Source of the DNA: Lachnospiraceae bacterium | Lineage (GTDB): Bacteria > Bacillota > Clostridia > Lachnospirales > Lachnospiraceae | NCBI GenBank assembly: GCA_016293925.1 | Contig: JAEDCX010000006.1 | Location: 1 to 52,786, forward strand | Length of the DNA stretch: 52,786 bases | Direction: 5' to 3' | Made by a program: the position numbers and the translations under genes | Notes under the pieces: model-generated | Seen by the model: only the letters and a program-made list of their open reading frames with translations | What the model was told of the DNA's origin: nothing | Database searches by the model: none | Part shown: in pieces, positions 1-8,023 of the stretch | Layout of the letters: each line of letters opens with the position of its first letter | Numbering within the stretch: position 1 is the first letter of the stretch

Positions 1-261
1 GATGCCTATAAGCAGTTGGAGCGGGACCGCAGGAAGCTGGAGCGGGAACGGAACCTGTTAGAGGCGGACAAGCGCCGGTATATGCAGCTTACGCCCGCAG
101 AGGAGTCGTCCTTTTTCCGGGGAGTGGATGATATTGGCGGATTGAAGAAACGATACCGGGATCTGAGCCGGATTTTCCATCCGGATAATGCAAACGGAGA
201 CAAGGAAACTTTCCAGCTGATTACAAGAGAGTTCACCACGTTAACAGAATTCTGGCAATAA
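1..261 (+). CDS. J-domain-like protein, C-terminal fragment
   Basis: The reading frame is open from the first base of the window and stops at TAA 259-261, so only the last 86 residues are visible. The first ~40 residues are highly charged (Arg, Glu, Lys, Leu rich) and probably form a helix or coiled coil. The rest, with KKRYRDLSRIFHPDNANGD, looks like the helix II-loop-helix III part of a DnaJ J-domain: the HPD tripeptide that contacts DnaK is present. A J-domain at the C-terminus is unusual, since classical DnaJ carries it at the N-terminus. I infer a co-chaperone-like or regulatory protein. The partner and the missing N-terminal part cannot be judged. Confidence 0.6.
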   Translation, partial: DAYKQLERDRRKLERERNLLEADKRRYMQLTPAEESSFFRGVDDIGGLKKRYRDLSRIFHPDNANGDKETFQLITREFTTLTEFWQ

Positions 262-262
262 A

Positions 263-287
263 AAACCTCCCGAAGACCGGGAGGTTT
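263..287. terminator. Bidirectional terminator between J-domain gene and rpmB
   Basis: A perfect 10-bp stem (263-272 with 278-287) encloses a 5-base loop. On the minus strand it is followed by a run of T (complement of 261-265), and on the plus strand by TTT. It sits exactly between two convergent genes, so it probably serves both. Confidence 0.8.
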
Positions 288-309
288 CATGTTCCATATG
301 TCTGTCTGA

Positions 310-495
310 TTAAGCGCGCTCCACTAATCCGGATCTCAAACATCTTGTACAAACATGAAGAGTCTTCACAGAACCATTCACGTTAGCCTTTACTGTCTGA
401 ATATTGGATTTCCAAATATGATTGGATCTTCTATGAGAATGGCTTACTGCATTACCGAAATGAACGCCTTTTTCACAAATATCACATTTCGCCAT
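310..495 (-). CDS. rpmB: 50S ribosomal protein bL28
   Basis: This 61-residue protein is bL28 of the large ribosomal subunit. The N-terminus MAKCDICEKG, the block SHSHRRSNHIWKSN and the late CTRC pair are family signatures. The two Cys pairs (C4/C7 and C49/C52) mark the zinc-binding variant. I chose the ATG at 495 because an AGGAGGTG ribosome binding site lies just before it. The frame stays open upstream to 588, but that would add about 31 residues not found in the family. Divergent rpmB next to an Asp23-family gene and fakA is a conserved Firmicute arrangement (rpmB-yloU-yloV in Bacillus subtilis). Confidence 0.96.
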   Translation of the reverse strand: MAKCDICEKGVHFGNAVSHSHRRSNHIWKSNIQTVKANVNGSVKTLHVCTRCLRSGLVERA

Positions 496-537
496 GATAC
501 ACCTCCTAAACGAATAATCTAAACTCACAACATGACT

Positions 538-566
538 AATATAACAGATCAAATCAGGGAATGCAA
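538..566 (-). promoter_or_regulatory. Candidate promoter of rpmB
   Basis: On the minus strand, TTGCAT (561-566) and TATATT (538-543) are separated by 17 bases, about 43 bases before the rpmB start. The -10 fits well and the -35 is weak. The 496-791 intergenic stretch holds this promoter, the divergent one at 660-688 and otherwise AT-rich sequence with no gene that I can see. Confidence 0.45.
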
Positions 567-659
567 GCAAAAAATCGTGATTTTCCAAAAAAAATGAATT
601 TCTGTTTCAACCTATAGGCAAAAAGAGTATAATAGGTTATAATTTAAGAAATATTTTAT

Positions 660-688
660 TTGAAAACACATGTATAATGTTATATGAT
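660..688 (+). promoter_or_regulatory. Sigma-A type promoter for the Asp23-fakA-recG block
   Basis: TTGAAA (660-665) and TATGAT (683-688) have exactly 17 bases between them. This is close to the vegetative consensus and about 100 bases before the Asp23-family start. It faces right, away from the rpmB promoter. Confidence 0.7.
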
Positions 689-791
689 AGCATAGACTGA
701 AAACTTGTGCTTTTTTTCAGCGATGGATCGCGGCAGTATTCCATGCGCGGTTTGTGATATGCACGGGTATTATAATAAAGGAGGTTTCCCT

Positions 792-1148
792 ATGAGAGGA
801 TCCATGAATACCAGTCTCGGCAATATTGTCATTGACAATGAAGCAATCGCCCAATATGCAGGTACCGTTGCATTGGAATGCTTCGGCATTGTCGGCATGG
901 CTTCCGTAAATGTAAAGGATGGACTTGTAAATCTGTTGAAGAAGGACAAGATCACTCATGGCATTTCGGTCACGGTCAATAACAACCGGATTACGTTGAA
1001 TTTCCACGTTATCGTATCTTATGGTGTCAGCATTCTGGCCGTTTCAGACAATCTGATCAGCAGTGTGAAATACAAAGTAGAACATTTTACGGGTCTTGAG
1101 ATCGAGAAAATCAATATTTATGTAGAGGGCGTAAGAGTGATCGACTAA
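792..1148 (+). CDS. Asp23/Gls24 (DUF322) family envelope stress protein, YloU-like
   Basis: This 118-residue protein matches the Asp23/Gls24 family: the motif GNIVIDNEAIAQYAG near the start, then a short alpha/beta domain ending IYVEGVRVID. Some members (Staphylococcus Asp23) associate with the membrane and respond to envelope stress. The exact job of the YloU branch is not settled. I chose ATG 792 because AAAGGAGG lies 6-7 bases before it. It is followed 26 bases later by fakA, as in other Firmicutes, which hints at a link to membrane lipid state. It has no signal peptide or membrane segment. Confidence 0.85.
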   Translation: MRGSMNTSLGNIVIDNEAIAQYAGTVALECFGIVGMASVNVKDGLVNLLKKDKITHGISVTVNNNRITLNFHVIVSYGVSILAVSDNLISSVKYKVEHFTGLEIEKINIYVEGVRVID

Positions 1149-1174
1149 GCGCGACATATAGGAGGATATAAGTA

Positions 1175-2851
1175 GTGGCTGCGAATAAAATTGATTCTAC
1201 ACTCCTGCAGATGATGTTTGTGGCAGGTGCAAAGAGTCTGGAGAGCAAAAAAGAATGGATTAACGAACTGAACGTTTTTCCTGTTCCGGATGGAGATACC
1301 GGTACCAATATGACTTTGACCATCATGTCTGCCGCAAGGGAGGTTGTGAGCCTTGCCCAGCCGGACATGCCAACCCTGTGTAAAGCGATTTCCTCCGGCT
1401 CCCTGCGCGGTGCAAGAGGGAATTCCGGCGTTATCCTGTCCCAGTTATTGCGCGGTTTTACCAAGGTGGTAAAAGAATACGAAGAGATAGATATCGAGAT
1501 TCTCTGTACGGCAATGCAGAGGGCAGTGGAAACTGCATACAAAGCCGTCATGAAGCCCAAGGAAGGAACGATTCTCACGGTTGCAAGGGGAATGGCAGAG
1601 ATGGCGGTCAAACTGCAGGAGAGCAAGGTGACCGACATGAAGGTGTTCCTGCAGAAGGTGTTGGAAGAAGGAGATGCAACACTGGCGAGAACTCCGGAGC
1701 TGTTACCGGTTCTGAAGCAGGCCGGCGTGGTGGATTCCGGAGGCCAGGGACTGATGGAGGCACTCCGCGGTGCCATGGATGCATTTAACGGCAAAGAAGT
1801 GGATTTCAACCTGGATGGCGGGACCGCCAACGCCGGTGTGGCTACGCAGGCTAAGGTCAATATCAAATATGAATACAATACAGAATTCATGATCCGTCTG
1901 GATAAGCCCTTCAACATCAAGAATGAAATTGATTTCAAGGAATATCTTGAAACGATCGGGGAATCCGTCAGGGTTTCGGCGGATGAGAATGCTGTAAAGG
2001 TCCGTATCTGTACCAACGATCCCGGCTTTGCAATCCAGCGGGCTTTGAAATACGGATCCCTTACCAATATTCAGATTGACAACTTGAAGTTTGCACAAGA
2101 AAAACTTCAACAAACCCATGAAAATGCAAAACCGATAAGCGGGTCCGGAACGGAGGCTGCATGTGTTGCCCAGTCTGTTCCGGAAGAGCGGAAGCCCTTT
2201 GGATTTATTTCCGTATCGGTTGGAAACGGAATCTCCGAGATTTTCACCGGACTTGGGGTTGACTGCATTATTGAAGGCGGCCAGACGATGAATCCGAGTA
2301 CGGAGGATATGCTGAATGCAATCGCCAAGGTAAATGCCGATACGATTTTCATTCTTCCGAACAATAAGAATATTGTTCTGGCGGCAAATCAGGCAGCCTC
2401 TCTGACAGAGGATAAAAAAGTAATTGTTATTCCGACAAAGACCATTCCCCAGGGGATTACGGCTGCAGTAAATTTCGTTCCGGATGCATCTGCGGAAGAG
2501 AATCAGACCGTGATGGAAGAAGAAGCAGAACGGGTGAAGAGCGGCGAAGTCACATATGCGGTCCGTGATACTGTCATCGACGAGAAAGAGATTCATCAGG
2601 GGGATTTCATGGGAATCGGAGACAGAGGGATTCTCGCTGTCGGAACCCAAAAGGACGCCGTTACTCTGGATATGATCCGTAACATGATTGATGAAGACAG
2701 CGAATTGATCAGTATCTATTACGGCTGCGATGTGACTGAGGATGAGGCGGAAGCACTTCGTGCAAGTGTGGAAAGTACATTTGACAGTTGCGATGTAGAA
2801 TTACAGCAGGGCGGACAGCCGATTTATTCTTATATTGTATCTGTTGAGTAG
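1175..2851 (+). CDS. fakA: Fatty acid kinase catalytic subunit FakA (DAK/DhaL family, YloV)
   Basis: FakA phosphorylates fatty acids held by a FakB protein, giving acyl-phosphate for phospholipid synthesis. The 558-residue length is usual. The N-terminal DhaL kinase domain (~1-200) shows NVFPVPDGDTGTNM, where D39, D41 and N45 correspond to the Mg-ATP ligands of the family, plus SLRGARGNSG. A linker and a C-terminal domain with VSVGNG and GGQTMNPST follow, as in YloV. The start is GTG 1175 after GGAGG at 1161-1165. A DegV/FakB protein is encoded 2.2 kb downstream on the same strand, so both parts of the kinase system are here. Confidence 0.93.
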   Translation: MAANKIDSTLLQMMFVAGAKSLESKKEWINELNVFPVPDGDTGTNMTLTIMSAAREVVSLAQPDMPTLCKAISSGSLRGARGNSGVILSQLLRGFTKVVKEYEEIDIEILCTAMQRAVETAYKAVMKPKEGTILTVARGMAEMAVKLQESKVTDMKVFLQKVLEEGDATLARTPELLPVLKQAGVVDSGGQGLMEALRGAMDAFNGKEVDFNLDGGTANAGVATQAKVNIKYEYNTEFMIRLDKPFNIKNEIDFKEYLETIGESVRVSADENAVKVRICTNDPGFAIQRALKYGSLTNIQIDNLKFAQEKLQQTHENAKPISGSGTEAACVAQSVPEERKPFGFISVSVGNGISEIFTGLGVDCIIEGGQTMNPSTEDMLNAIAKVNADTIFILPNNKNIVLAANQAASLTEDKKVIVIPTKTIPQGITAAVNFVPDASAEENQTVMEEEAERVKSGEVTYAVRDTVIDEKEIHQGDFMGIGDRGILAVGTQKDAVTLDMIRNMIDEDSELISIYYGCDVTEDEAEALRASVESTFDSCDVELQQGGQPIYSYIVSVE

Positions 2852-2871
2852 ACATGCGGAAGGAGTAGGGC

Positions 2872-2937
2872 GTGGTGCGTAAGTGCTGCGCCTTTTTCGA
2901 TGAATGGCATCAGAGCACCACAGGGAAGCCGGGATGA
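2872..2937 (+). CDS. Possible 21-residue leader peptide between fakA and recG
   Basis: A short frame starts at GTG 2872 (or GTG 2875), 5-6 bases after a good GGAAGGAG ribosome binding site at 2859-2866, and stops at TGA 2935-2937. The peptide reads MVRKCCAFFDEWHQSTTGKPG. The stop lies 4 bases before the RecG ATG at 2942, which itself has only a weak site (GGGAAG, 2923-2928). This would suit translational coupling, with ribosomes finishing the short frame restarting on recG. I do not recognise the peptide and it may be chance. Confidence 0.35.
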   Translation: MVRKCCAFFDEWHQSTTGKPG

Positions 2938-2941
2938 TAGG

Positions 2942-4999
2942 ATGAGATTGGACAGTGACATTACACAGATCAAAGGCATCGGCGAGAAAACCGCGGAATG
3001 CTTTTATAAACTGAATATTCACACCGTACAGGATTTGTTGTACTATTTCCCCCGGAAATATGATCTCTATTCCGAACCGGTGGAACCGTCAGAAGATCAG
3101 GTGGGAGAGCGGATTGCGGTTTGCGGCATTATCCTGCGGGAGGGAAAACCTGTCAGGGTCAGGAATCTGACGATTCTGAACACCTGGATCCGTGTGGGCG
3201 GGCAGGGGATGAAAATCACCTTTTATAATATGCCTTACCTGCGCAATGCGCTGAAATGCAACCGGAAATATGTTTTCTGCGGCGTTCTGAAGCAGAATCA
3301 TACCGGTTTCTATATGGAACAGCCGAAACTGTGCAAACCGGAAGAGTATGACGCTATGACGCAGGCGTTACAGCCCGTCTACGGAACGACAGAGGGACTG
3401 TCCTGCAATGCAATCCGCAAAGCTGTTCTGGCATCAAGGGAGCAGATTCCGTTCCTGCGGGACTGCCTTCCGGAGAACCTGATTGTTTCCCATGCGCTCC
3501 CGAAACTGAACGATGCAGTGGAAAACATGCATTTTCCACAGACCATCGACGCATATGTGCAGGCAAGAAAGCGATTCTCCTATGACGAATTCGTTGCTTT
3601 TCTCTTATCCCTCAAGATGATGAAAGCTGACTACCGGTACATGAAGACCATTTATCCGATGATTCCGGTCGCTTATCCGAATCGGGTTCTGGAACGTCTT
3701 CCCTATCAGCTGACCGCTGCCCAGAAGAGAACCTATGAAGAGATTGTGCAGGATCTGTGCACGGACCGTGTAATGAATCGTCTGATTCAGGGAGATGTCG
3801 GCTCCGGCAAGACAATCATTGCTTTTCTCGCCCTGCTGATGTGTGCCGGGAACGGTTATCAGGCTGCACTCATGGCGCCGACAGAGGTACTTGCCAAGCA
3901 ACATTTTACCCAGTTCACCCAATTGCTGCAGCAGAATTGTCTGCCTTTCCGGTGTGTTCTGCTCACAGGCTCCACCTCAGCGTCGGCCAGAAAGGAAATA
4001 TTGCCCGGGATTGCAGACGGATCTGTCCAGATTGTCATCGGCACCCATGCCATCTTCCAGGATTCGGTCCATTATCATGCCCTTGCGCTTGCCATTACCG
4101 ATGAACAGCATCGGTTTGGGGTAAAGCAGCGGGAACGGCTGGTTCACAAAGGAGTAACCACCAATGTGCTTGTCATGAGTGCAACTCCCATTCCGAGATC
4201 CCTTGCCATGATTCTATACTCGGATATGAATCTGTCTGTGATTGATGAATTGCCCGTGGGACGAAAACCCATCAAAAACTGTGTTGTGGATGAGTCCTAC
4301 CGGGAAACGGCTCACCGTTTTCTCCTGAAAGAGATTGCAAGCGGCCGTCAGGCATATGTCATCTGCCCGATGATCGAGGACAACGAGGAAACGGATCTGG
4401 TCAGTGTCACGGAGTACTATGACAGGCTGCAGGCATCCATGCCGGAAACGGTCCGGATCGGATTGCTGCACGGCAGGATGAAGAACACAGAGAAAAACCG
4501 CATTATGGAAGCATTTGCTGCAGGCAATATCGACATCCTGGTTGCTACCACCGTTGTTGAGGTCGGAATCAATGTGCCCAACGCAACCGTCATGATGATC
4601 GAGAATGCCGAACGCTTCGGACTTGCCACGCTGCACCAGCTTCGGGGGCGCGTGGGACGTGGGGCAGAGCAGTCCTATTGTATTTTCATGAATGGCAGCA
4701 AAAAGGAAAAAGAGAATGCCCGTCTGAATATTCTGCTCAAATCCAATGACGGATTTGAAATTGCCAATGAAGACCTGAAACTGCGTGGTCCCGGCGAATT
4801 GACCGGAGTATCCCAGAGCGGTGACTTTCCGTTTCAGATCGCGGATATCTATCGGGATGCGGATATTCTGCGTTGGGCGGATGAAGATACGGATCGGATC
4901 ATGGAGGATCTTGCCGGCGGCAGGGAAGCGGAATACCGCGAATATCTGGACTATCTGCAGACGGTACAGAATAATAAAGTTGACTTTCGATCCATATAA
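2942..4999 (+). CDS. recG: ATP-dependent DNA helicase RecG
   Basis: RecG remodels stalled replication forks and branched DNA. The 685-residue protein starts with the wedge domain (IKGIGEKTAECFYKLN), then an OB-fold (~55-135). The helicase core carries Walker A GDVGSGKT (284-291), the DEQH box in ITDEQHRFGVKQR, SATPIPRS, and the QLRGRVGRG block of motif VI. I chose ATG 2942 because family members begin close to the IKGIGEKTA motif. An in-frame ATG at 2900 has no ribosome binding site. Bacillus shows the same fakA-to-recG order with other genes between. Confidence 0.95.
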   Translation: MRLDSDITQIKGIGEKTAECFYKLNIHTVQDLLYYFPRKYDLYSEPVEPSEDQVGERIAVCGIILREGKPVRVRNLTILNTWIRVGGQGMKITFYNMPYLRNALKCNRKYVFCGVLKQNHTGFYMEQPKLCKPEEYDAMTQALQPVYGTTEGLSCNAIRKAVLASREQIPFLRDCLPENLIVSHALPKLNDAVENMHFPQTIDAYVQARKRFSYDEFVAFLLSLKMMKADYRYMKTIYPMIPVAYPNRVLERLPYQLTAAQKRTYEEIVQDLCTDRVMNRLIQGDVGSGKTIIAFLALLMCAGNGYQAALMAPTEVLAKQHFTQFTQLLQQNCLPFRCVLLTGSTSASARKEILPGIADGSVQIVIGTHAIFQDSVHYHALALAITDEQHRFGVKQRERLVHKGVTTNVLVMSATPIPRSLAMILYSDMNLSVIDELPVGRKPIKNCVVDESYRETAHRFLLKEIASGRQAYVICPMIEDNEETDLVSVTEYYDRLQASMPETVRIGLLHGRMKNTEKNRIMEAFAAGNIDILVATTVVEVGINVPNATVMMIENAERFGLATLHQLRGRVGRGAEQSYCIFMNGSKKEKENARLNILLKSNDGFEIANEDLKLRGPGELTGVSQSGDFPFQIADIYRDADILRWADEDTDRIMEDLAGGREAEYREYLDYLQTVQNNKVDFRSI

Positions 5000-5037
5000 A
5001 AGTAATATAAATGTATGTGGAAATGGAGGAGATCATT

Positions 5038-5913
5038 GTGTCGAAAATAGCAATCGCAACAGACAGTAACAGCGGAATCACACAGAAACTTGCGGGTGAA
5101 CTGGGCGTTTTTGTTTTGCCGATGCCCTTTACCATTGACGGTGCTACTTTTTTTGAAGACATTAATCTGTCTACCGAAGAATTCTTTGAAGCACTGGATC
5201 AGGATAAGGATGTCATGACTTCCCAGCCGAATCCGGTTGATCTGACAGAATTCTGGGATTCCATACTAAAGGAATATGATTCCATTGTGTATATCCCCAT
5301 GTCCAGCGGATTATCCGGCTCCTGTCAGACGGCAATGATGCTCGCCGAGGAATATGAGGGCAGAGTACAGGTCGTTGATAATCAACGAATTTCCGTGACG
5401 ATGAGACATTCCATCGAGGATGCGCAGCAACTGATTGAACTGGGATATGATGCAGCTGCGATCAAACAGATTTTGGAGGAAGACCGATTCCGTTCCAGCA
5501 TCTATATCATGCTGGATACCTTATATTACTTGAAGAAAGGCGGCAGAATCACACCTGCAGCCGCTGCACTCGGAACAATCCTGCGGTTGAAGCCTGTATT
5601 GCAGATCCAGGGGGAGAAGCTGGATGCTTACGCCAAGGCAAGAACCGTTACCCAGGCGAAGACCATCATGACCAATGCAATTCAGAATGATATTGAAAAA
5701 CGGTTCAGCGGAGATTACCGGGATATGAAAATCTCCATTGCTTACACCCGCAACATAGATGCGGCAATTGCATTCCGGGAAGAACTGAAGGCTGTTTTCC
5801 CGGAGGCAGAGATCAACATTGATCATTTATCCTTAAGCGTATCCTGCCATATTGGAGCAGGGGCTCTTGCGCTTGCCTGTAGCTGCAGATTACATAAACC
5901 GCCGGTCAGGTAG
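5038..5913 (+). CDS. DegV family protein, probable fatty-acid-binding FakB
   Basis: DegV/FakB proteins hold a fatty acid while FakA phosphorylates it. This 291-residue protein has the family marks: IAIATDSNSGI at the start, QPNP, MSSGLSGSCQTA, the DTLYYLKKGGRI helix and ARTVTQAK. I chose GTG 5038 because GGAGG (5026-5030) precedes it at normal spacing. The in-frame ATG at 5011 has no such site. It lies 38 bases after recG, so it is probably in the fakA transcript. Many Clostridia carry several DegV paralogues with different acyl preference, so the exact ligand is unknown. Confidence 0.85.
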   Translation: MSKIAIATDSNSGITQKLAGELGVFVLPMPFTIDGATFFEDINLSTEEFFEALDQDKDVMTSQPNPVDLTEFWDSILKEYDSIVYIPMSSGLSGSCQTAMMLAEEYEGRVQVVDNQRISVTMRHSIEDAQQLIELGYDAAAIKQILEEDRFRSSIYIMLDTLYYLKKGGRITPAAAALGTILRLKPVLQIQGEKLDAYAKARTVTQAKTIMTNAIQNDIEKRFSGDYRDMKISIAYTRNIDAAIAFREELKAVFPEAEINIDHLSLSVSCHIGAGALALACSCRLHKPPVR

Positions 5914-5944
5914 GGGTTCATTTCCGGAGCAGAAGAAACATCAG

Positions 5945-6007
5945 CACATGATACTGTGAGACTTCATTGTAAGTTTAGGATTTTTTTCACAATATCATGT
6001 GTTTTTT
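5945..6007 (+). terminator. Terminator of the fakA-recG-degV transcript
   Basis: A 15-bp stem with one mismatch (5945-5959 with 5987-6001) is followed by TTTTTT at 6002-6007. The loop is long (27 bases). The next promoter begins 3 bases later at 6010, so the two units abut tightly. Confidence 0.65.
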
Positions 6008-6009
6008 AT

Positions 6010-6037
6010 TTGCATTCAATACAAAATCATGTATAAT
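6010..6037 (+). promoter_or_regulatory. Promoter of the topoisomerase pair
   Basis: TTGCAT (6010-6015) and a perfect TATAAT (6032-6037) are 16 bases apart, about 50 bases before the parE-like start. Confidence 0.6.
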
Positions 6038-6086
6038 TAATCTGTATAAATATGATGAAACACTAATAGGACAGAGGATGTTTAGC

Positions 6087-8012
6087 ATGGGGAGAGAGAA
6101 TACATACGACGCCAGTAATATTGTGGTTCTGGAGGGACTGGAGGCAGTCCGGAAGAGACCGGGGATGTATATCGGCAGTACTTCCACCAAGGGTCTGAAT
6201 CACCTGATCTATGAGATCGTGGACAACTCAGTGGACGAGCATCTGGCAGGATATTGTGACAGAATAGAGGTTACGCTGGAAAAGGACGGATCCGCCACCA
6301 TCAACGATAACGGACGCGGTATCCCCATCGAGATGCATGAGAAAGGAATCAGTGCGGAACGTCTGGTGTTCACAACCTTACATGCCGGGGGGAAATTCGA
6401 CAATACCGCTTACAAGACAAGCGGCGGTCTGCATGGCGTTGGTTCTTCCGTAGTGAATGCTCTTTCCACTTCCCTGACAGTACGGGTATCCAAGGGCGGC
6501 AACATCTATGAGGACCGCTACGAGCGTGGGAATCCAGTGATTCCGCTGGAGAATGGTCTTCTGCCTGTTATCGGCAGGACGAAAACAACCGGTACCTGGA
6601 TCAATTTCAAACCGGACCCGGAGATCTTTGATCGTGTGGTGTTTAAGGCGGACGATTTGAAGAGTCGTTTGCATGAAACGGCATATCTGAACAGCCGGTT
6701 AACGATTCTCTTTACCGATAAGCGCGGTGAAGAAGATGAAGTGATCGAATTCCATGAGCCTGAGGGAGTTGTGGGCTTTGTCAAGGATATGAACCAGAAT
6801 CAGGAAACGGTTCATGATGTGATTTTTTTCAAAGGAGAATGCGAGGGCATTGACGTGGAATGTGCATTCCAGTATGTGAATGAGTTCCATGAGAATGTGC
6901 TCGGATTCTGTAATAATATCTACAATACGGACGGCGGTACGCATATCACGGGCTTCAAAACCATGTTTACCACGATCATCAATAATTACGCCAAGGAACT
7001 GGGTATTCTGAAGGAAAAGGACGCGAACTTCACCGGTGCAGATGTCCGGAACGGCATGACTGCAGTAGTCTCCATCAAACATCCGGATCCCCGTTTCGAA
7101 GGACAGACGAAAACGAAACTGGACAACCCGGATGCGGGCAAAGCAGTTTCCAAGGTGACGGGAGATGAACTGCCCCGTTATTTTGACCGGAATCTGGAAG
7201 TTCTGAAGAATGTCATCGCCTGTGCGGAGCGGGCTGCCAAGATCCGGAAGAGTGAAGAGCGCAGCAAGGTCAATATGCTGTCCAAACCGAAGTTTTCTTT
7301 TGATTCCAATGGCAAACTGGCAAACTGCGAATCCAGAGATGCGGAGAAATGCGAGATCTTTATCGTTGAGGGAGATTCCGCCGGCGGCAGTGCGAAGATG
7401 GCGCGAAACCGTATGTATCAGGCGATCCTGCCCATTCGCGGTAAGATCCTGAACGTCGAAAAGGCCAGTATGGATAAGATTCTTGCCAATGCAGAGATCA
7501 AAACCATGATCAATGCTTTCAACTGTGGTTTTTCGGAAGGCTACGGCAATGATTTCGATATCACCAAGCTTCGATATCACAAGATTATTATCATGGCAGA
7601 TGCGGATGTGGACGGTGCCCATATTTCCAATCTGCTGCTGACATTGTTCTATCGCTTTATGCCGGAATTAATTCATGAAGGGCATATTTATATCGCCATG
7701 CCTCCGTTGTATAAGGCGATACCGAACCGGGGAACAGAGGAATATCTGTATGACGACGCCGCCCTTACCAAATACCGGGAGAAGCACAAGAAGGGATCCT
7801 TTACCCTGCAAAGATACAAAGGTCTTGGTGAGATGGACGCACAACAGCTATGGGAAACTACCCTGGATCCGGAGACAAGAATGCTGAAAAAGGTAGAGAT
7901 CGAAGATGCGATCAAAGCCTCCAATATTACCGAATTACTGATGGGCAATGATGTGCAGCCCCGTAAAGAATTCATCTACACACATGCGACAGACGCAGAA
8001 CTTGACATTTAG
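6087..8012 (+). CDS. parE: Type IIA topoisomerase ATPase subunit, probably ParE (topoisomerase IV B)
   Basis: This 641-residue subunit has the GHKL ATPase domain (LEAVRKRPGMYIG; NDNGRGIP; TSGGLHGVGSSVVNALS), the transducer with QTKTKL, and the TOPRIM domain (EGDSAGGSAK; MADADVDGAHI; LQRYKGLGEMD). GyrB and ParE are hard to tell apart alone. I favour ParE because the partner encoded 11 bases downstream lacks the gyrase GyrA box, and because gyrB normally lies near dnaA. Topoisomerase IV unlinks daughter chromosomes. I chose ATG 6087, placed 9 bases after AGAGG. In-frame ATG 6078 directly abuts that site and is less likely. Confidence 0.8.
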   Translation: MGRENTYDASNIVVLEGLEAVRKRPGMYIGSTSTKGLNHLIYEIVDNSVDEHLAGYCDRIEVTLEKDGSATINDNGRGIPIEMHEKGISAERLVFTTLHAGGKFDNTAYKTSGGLHGVGSSVVNALSTSLTVRVSKGGNIYEDRYERGNPVIPLENGLLPVIGRTKTTGTWINFKPDPEIFDRVVFKADDLKSRLHETAYLNSRLTILFTDKRGEEDEVIEFHEPEGVVGFVKDMNQNQETVHDVIFFKGECEGIDVECAFQYVNEFHENVLGFCNNIYNTDGGTHITGFKTMFTTIINNYAKELGILKEKDANFTGADVRNGMTAVVSIKHPDPRFEGQTKTKLDNPDAGKAVSKVTGDELPRYFDRNLEVLKNVIACAERAAKIRKSEERSKVNMLSKPKFSFDSNGKLANCESRDAEKCEIFIVEGDSAGGSAKMARNRMYQAILPIRGKILNVEKASMDKILANAEIKTMINAFNCGFSEGYGNDFDITKLRYHKIIIMADADVDGAHISNLLLTLFYRFMPELIHEGHIYIAMPPLYKAIPNRGTEEYLYDDAALTKYREKHKKGSFTLQRYKGLGEMDAQQLWETTLDPETRMLKKVEIEDAIKASNITELLMGNDVQPRKEFIYTHATDAELDI

Positions 8013-8023
8013 AGGAGATGGCA

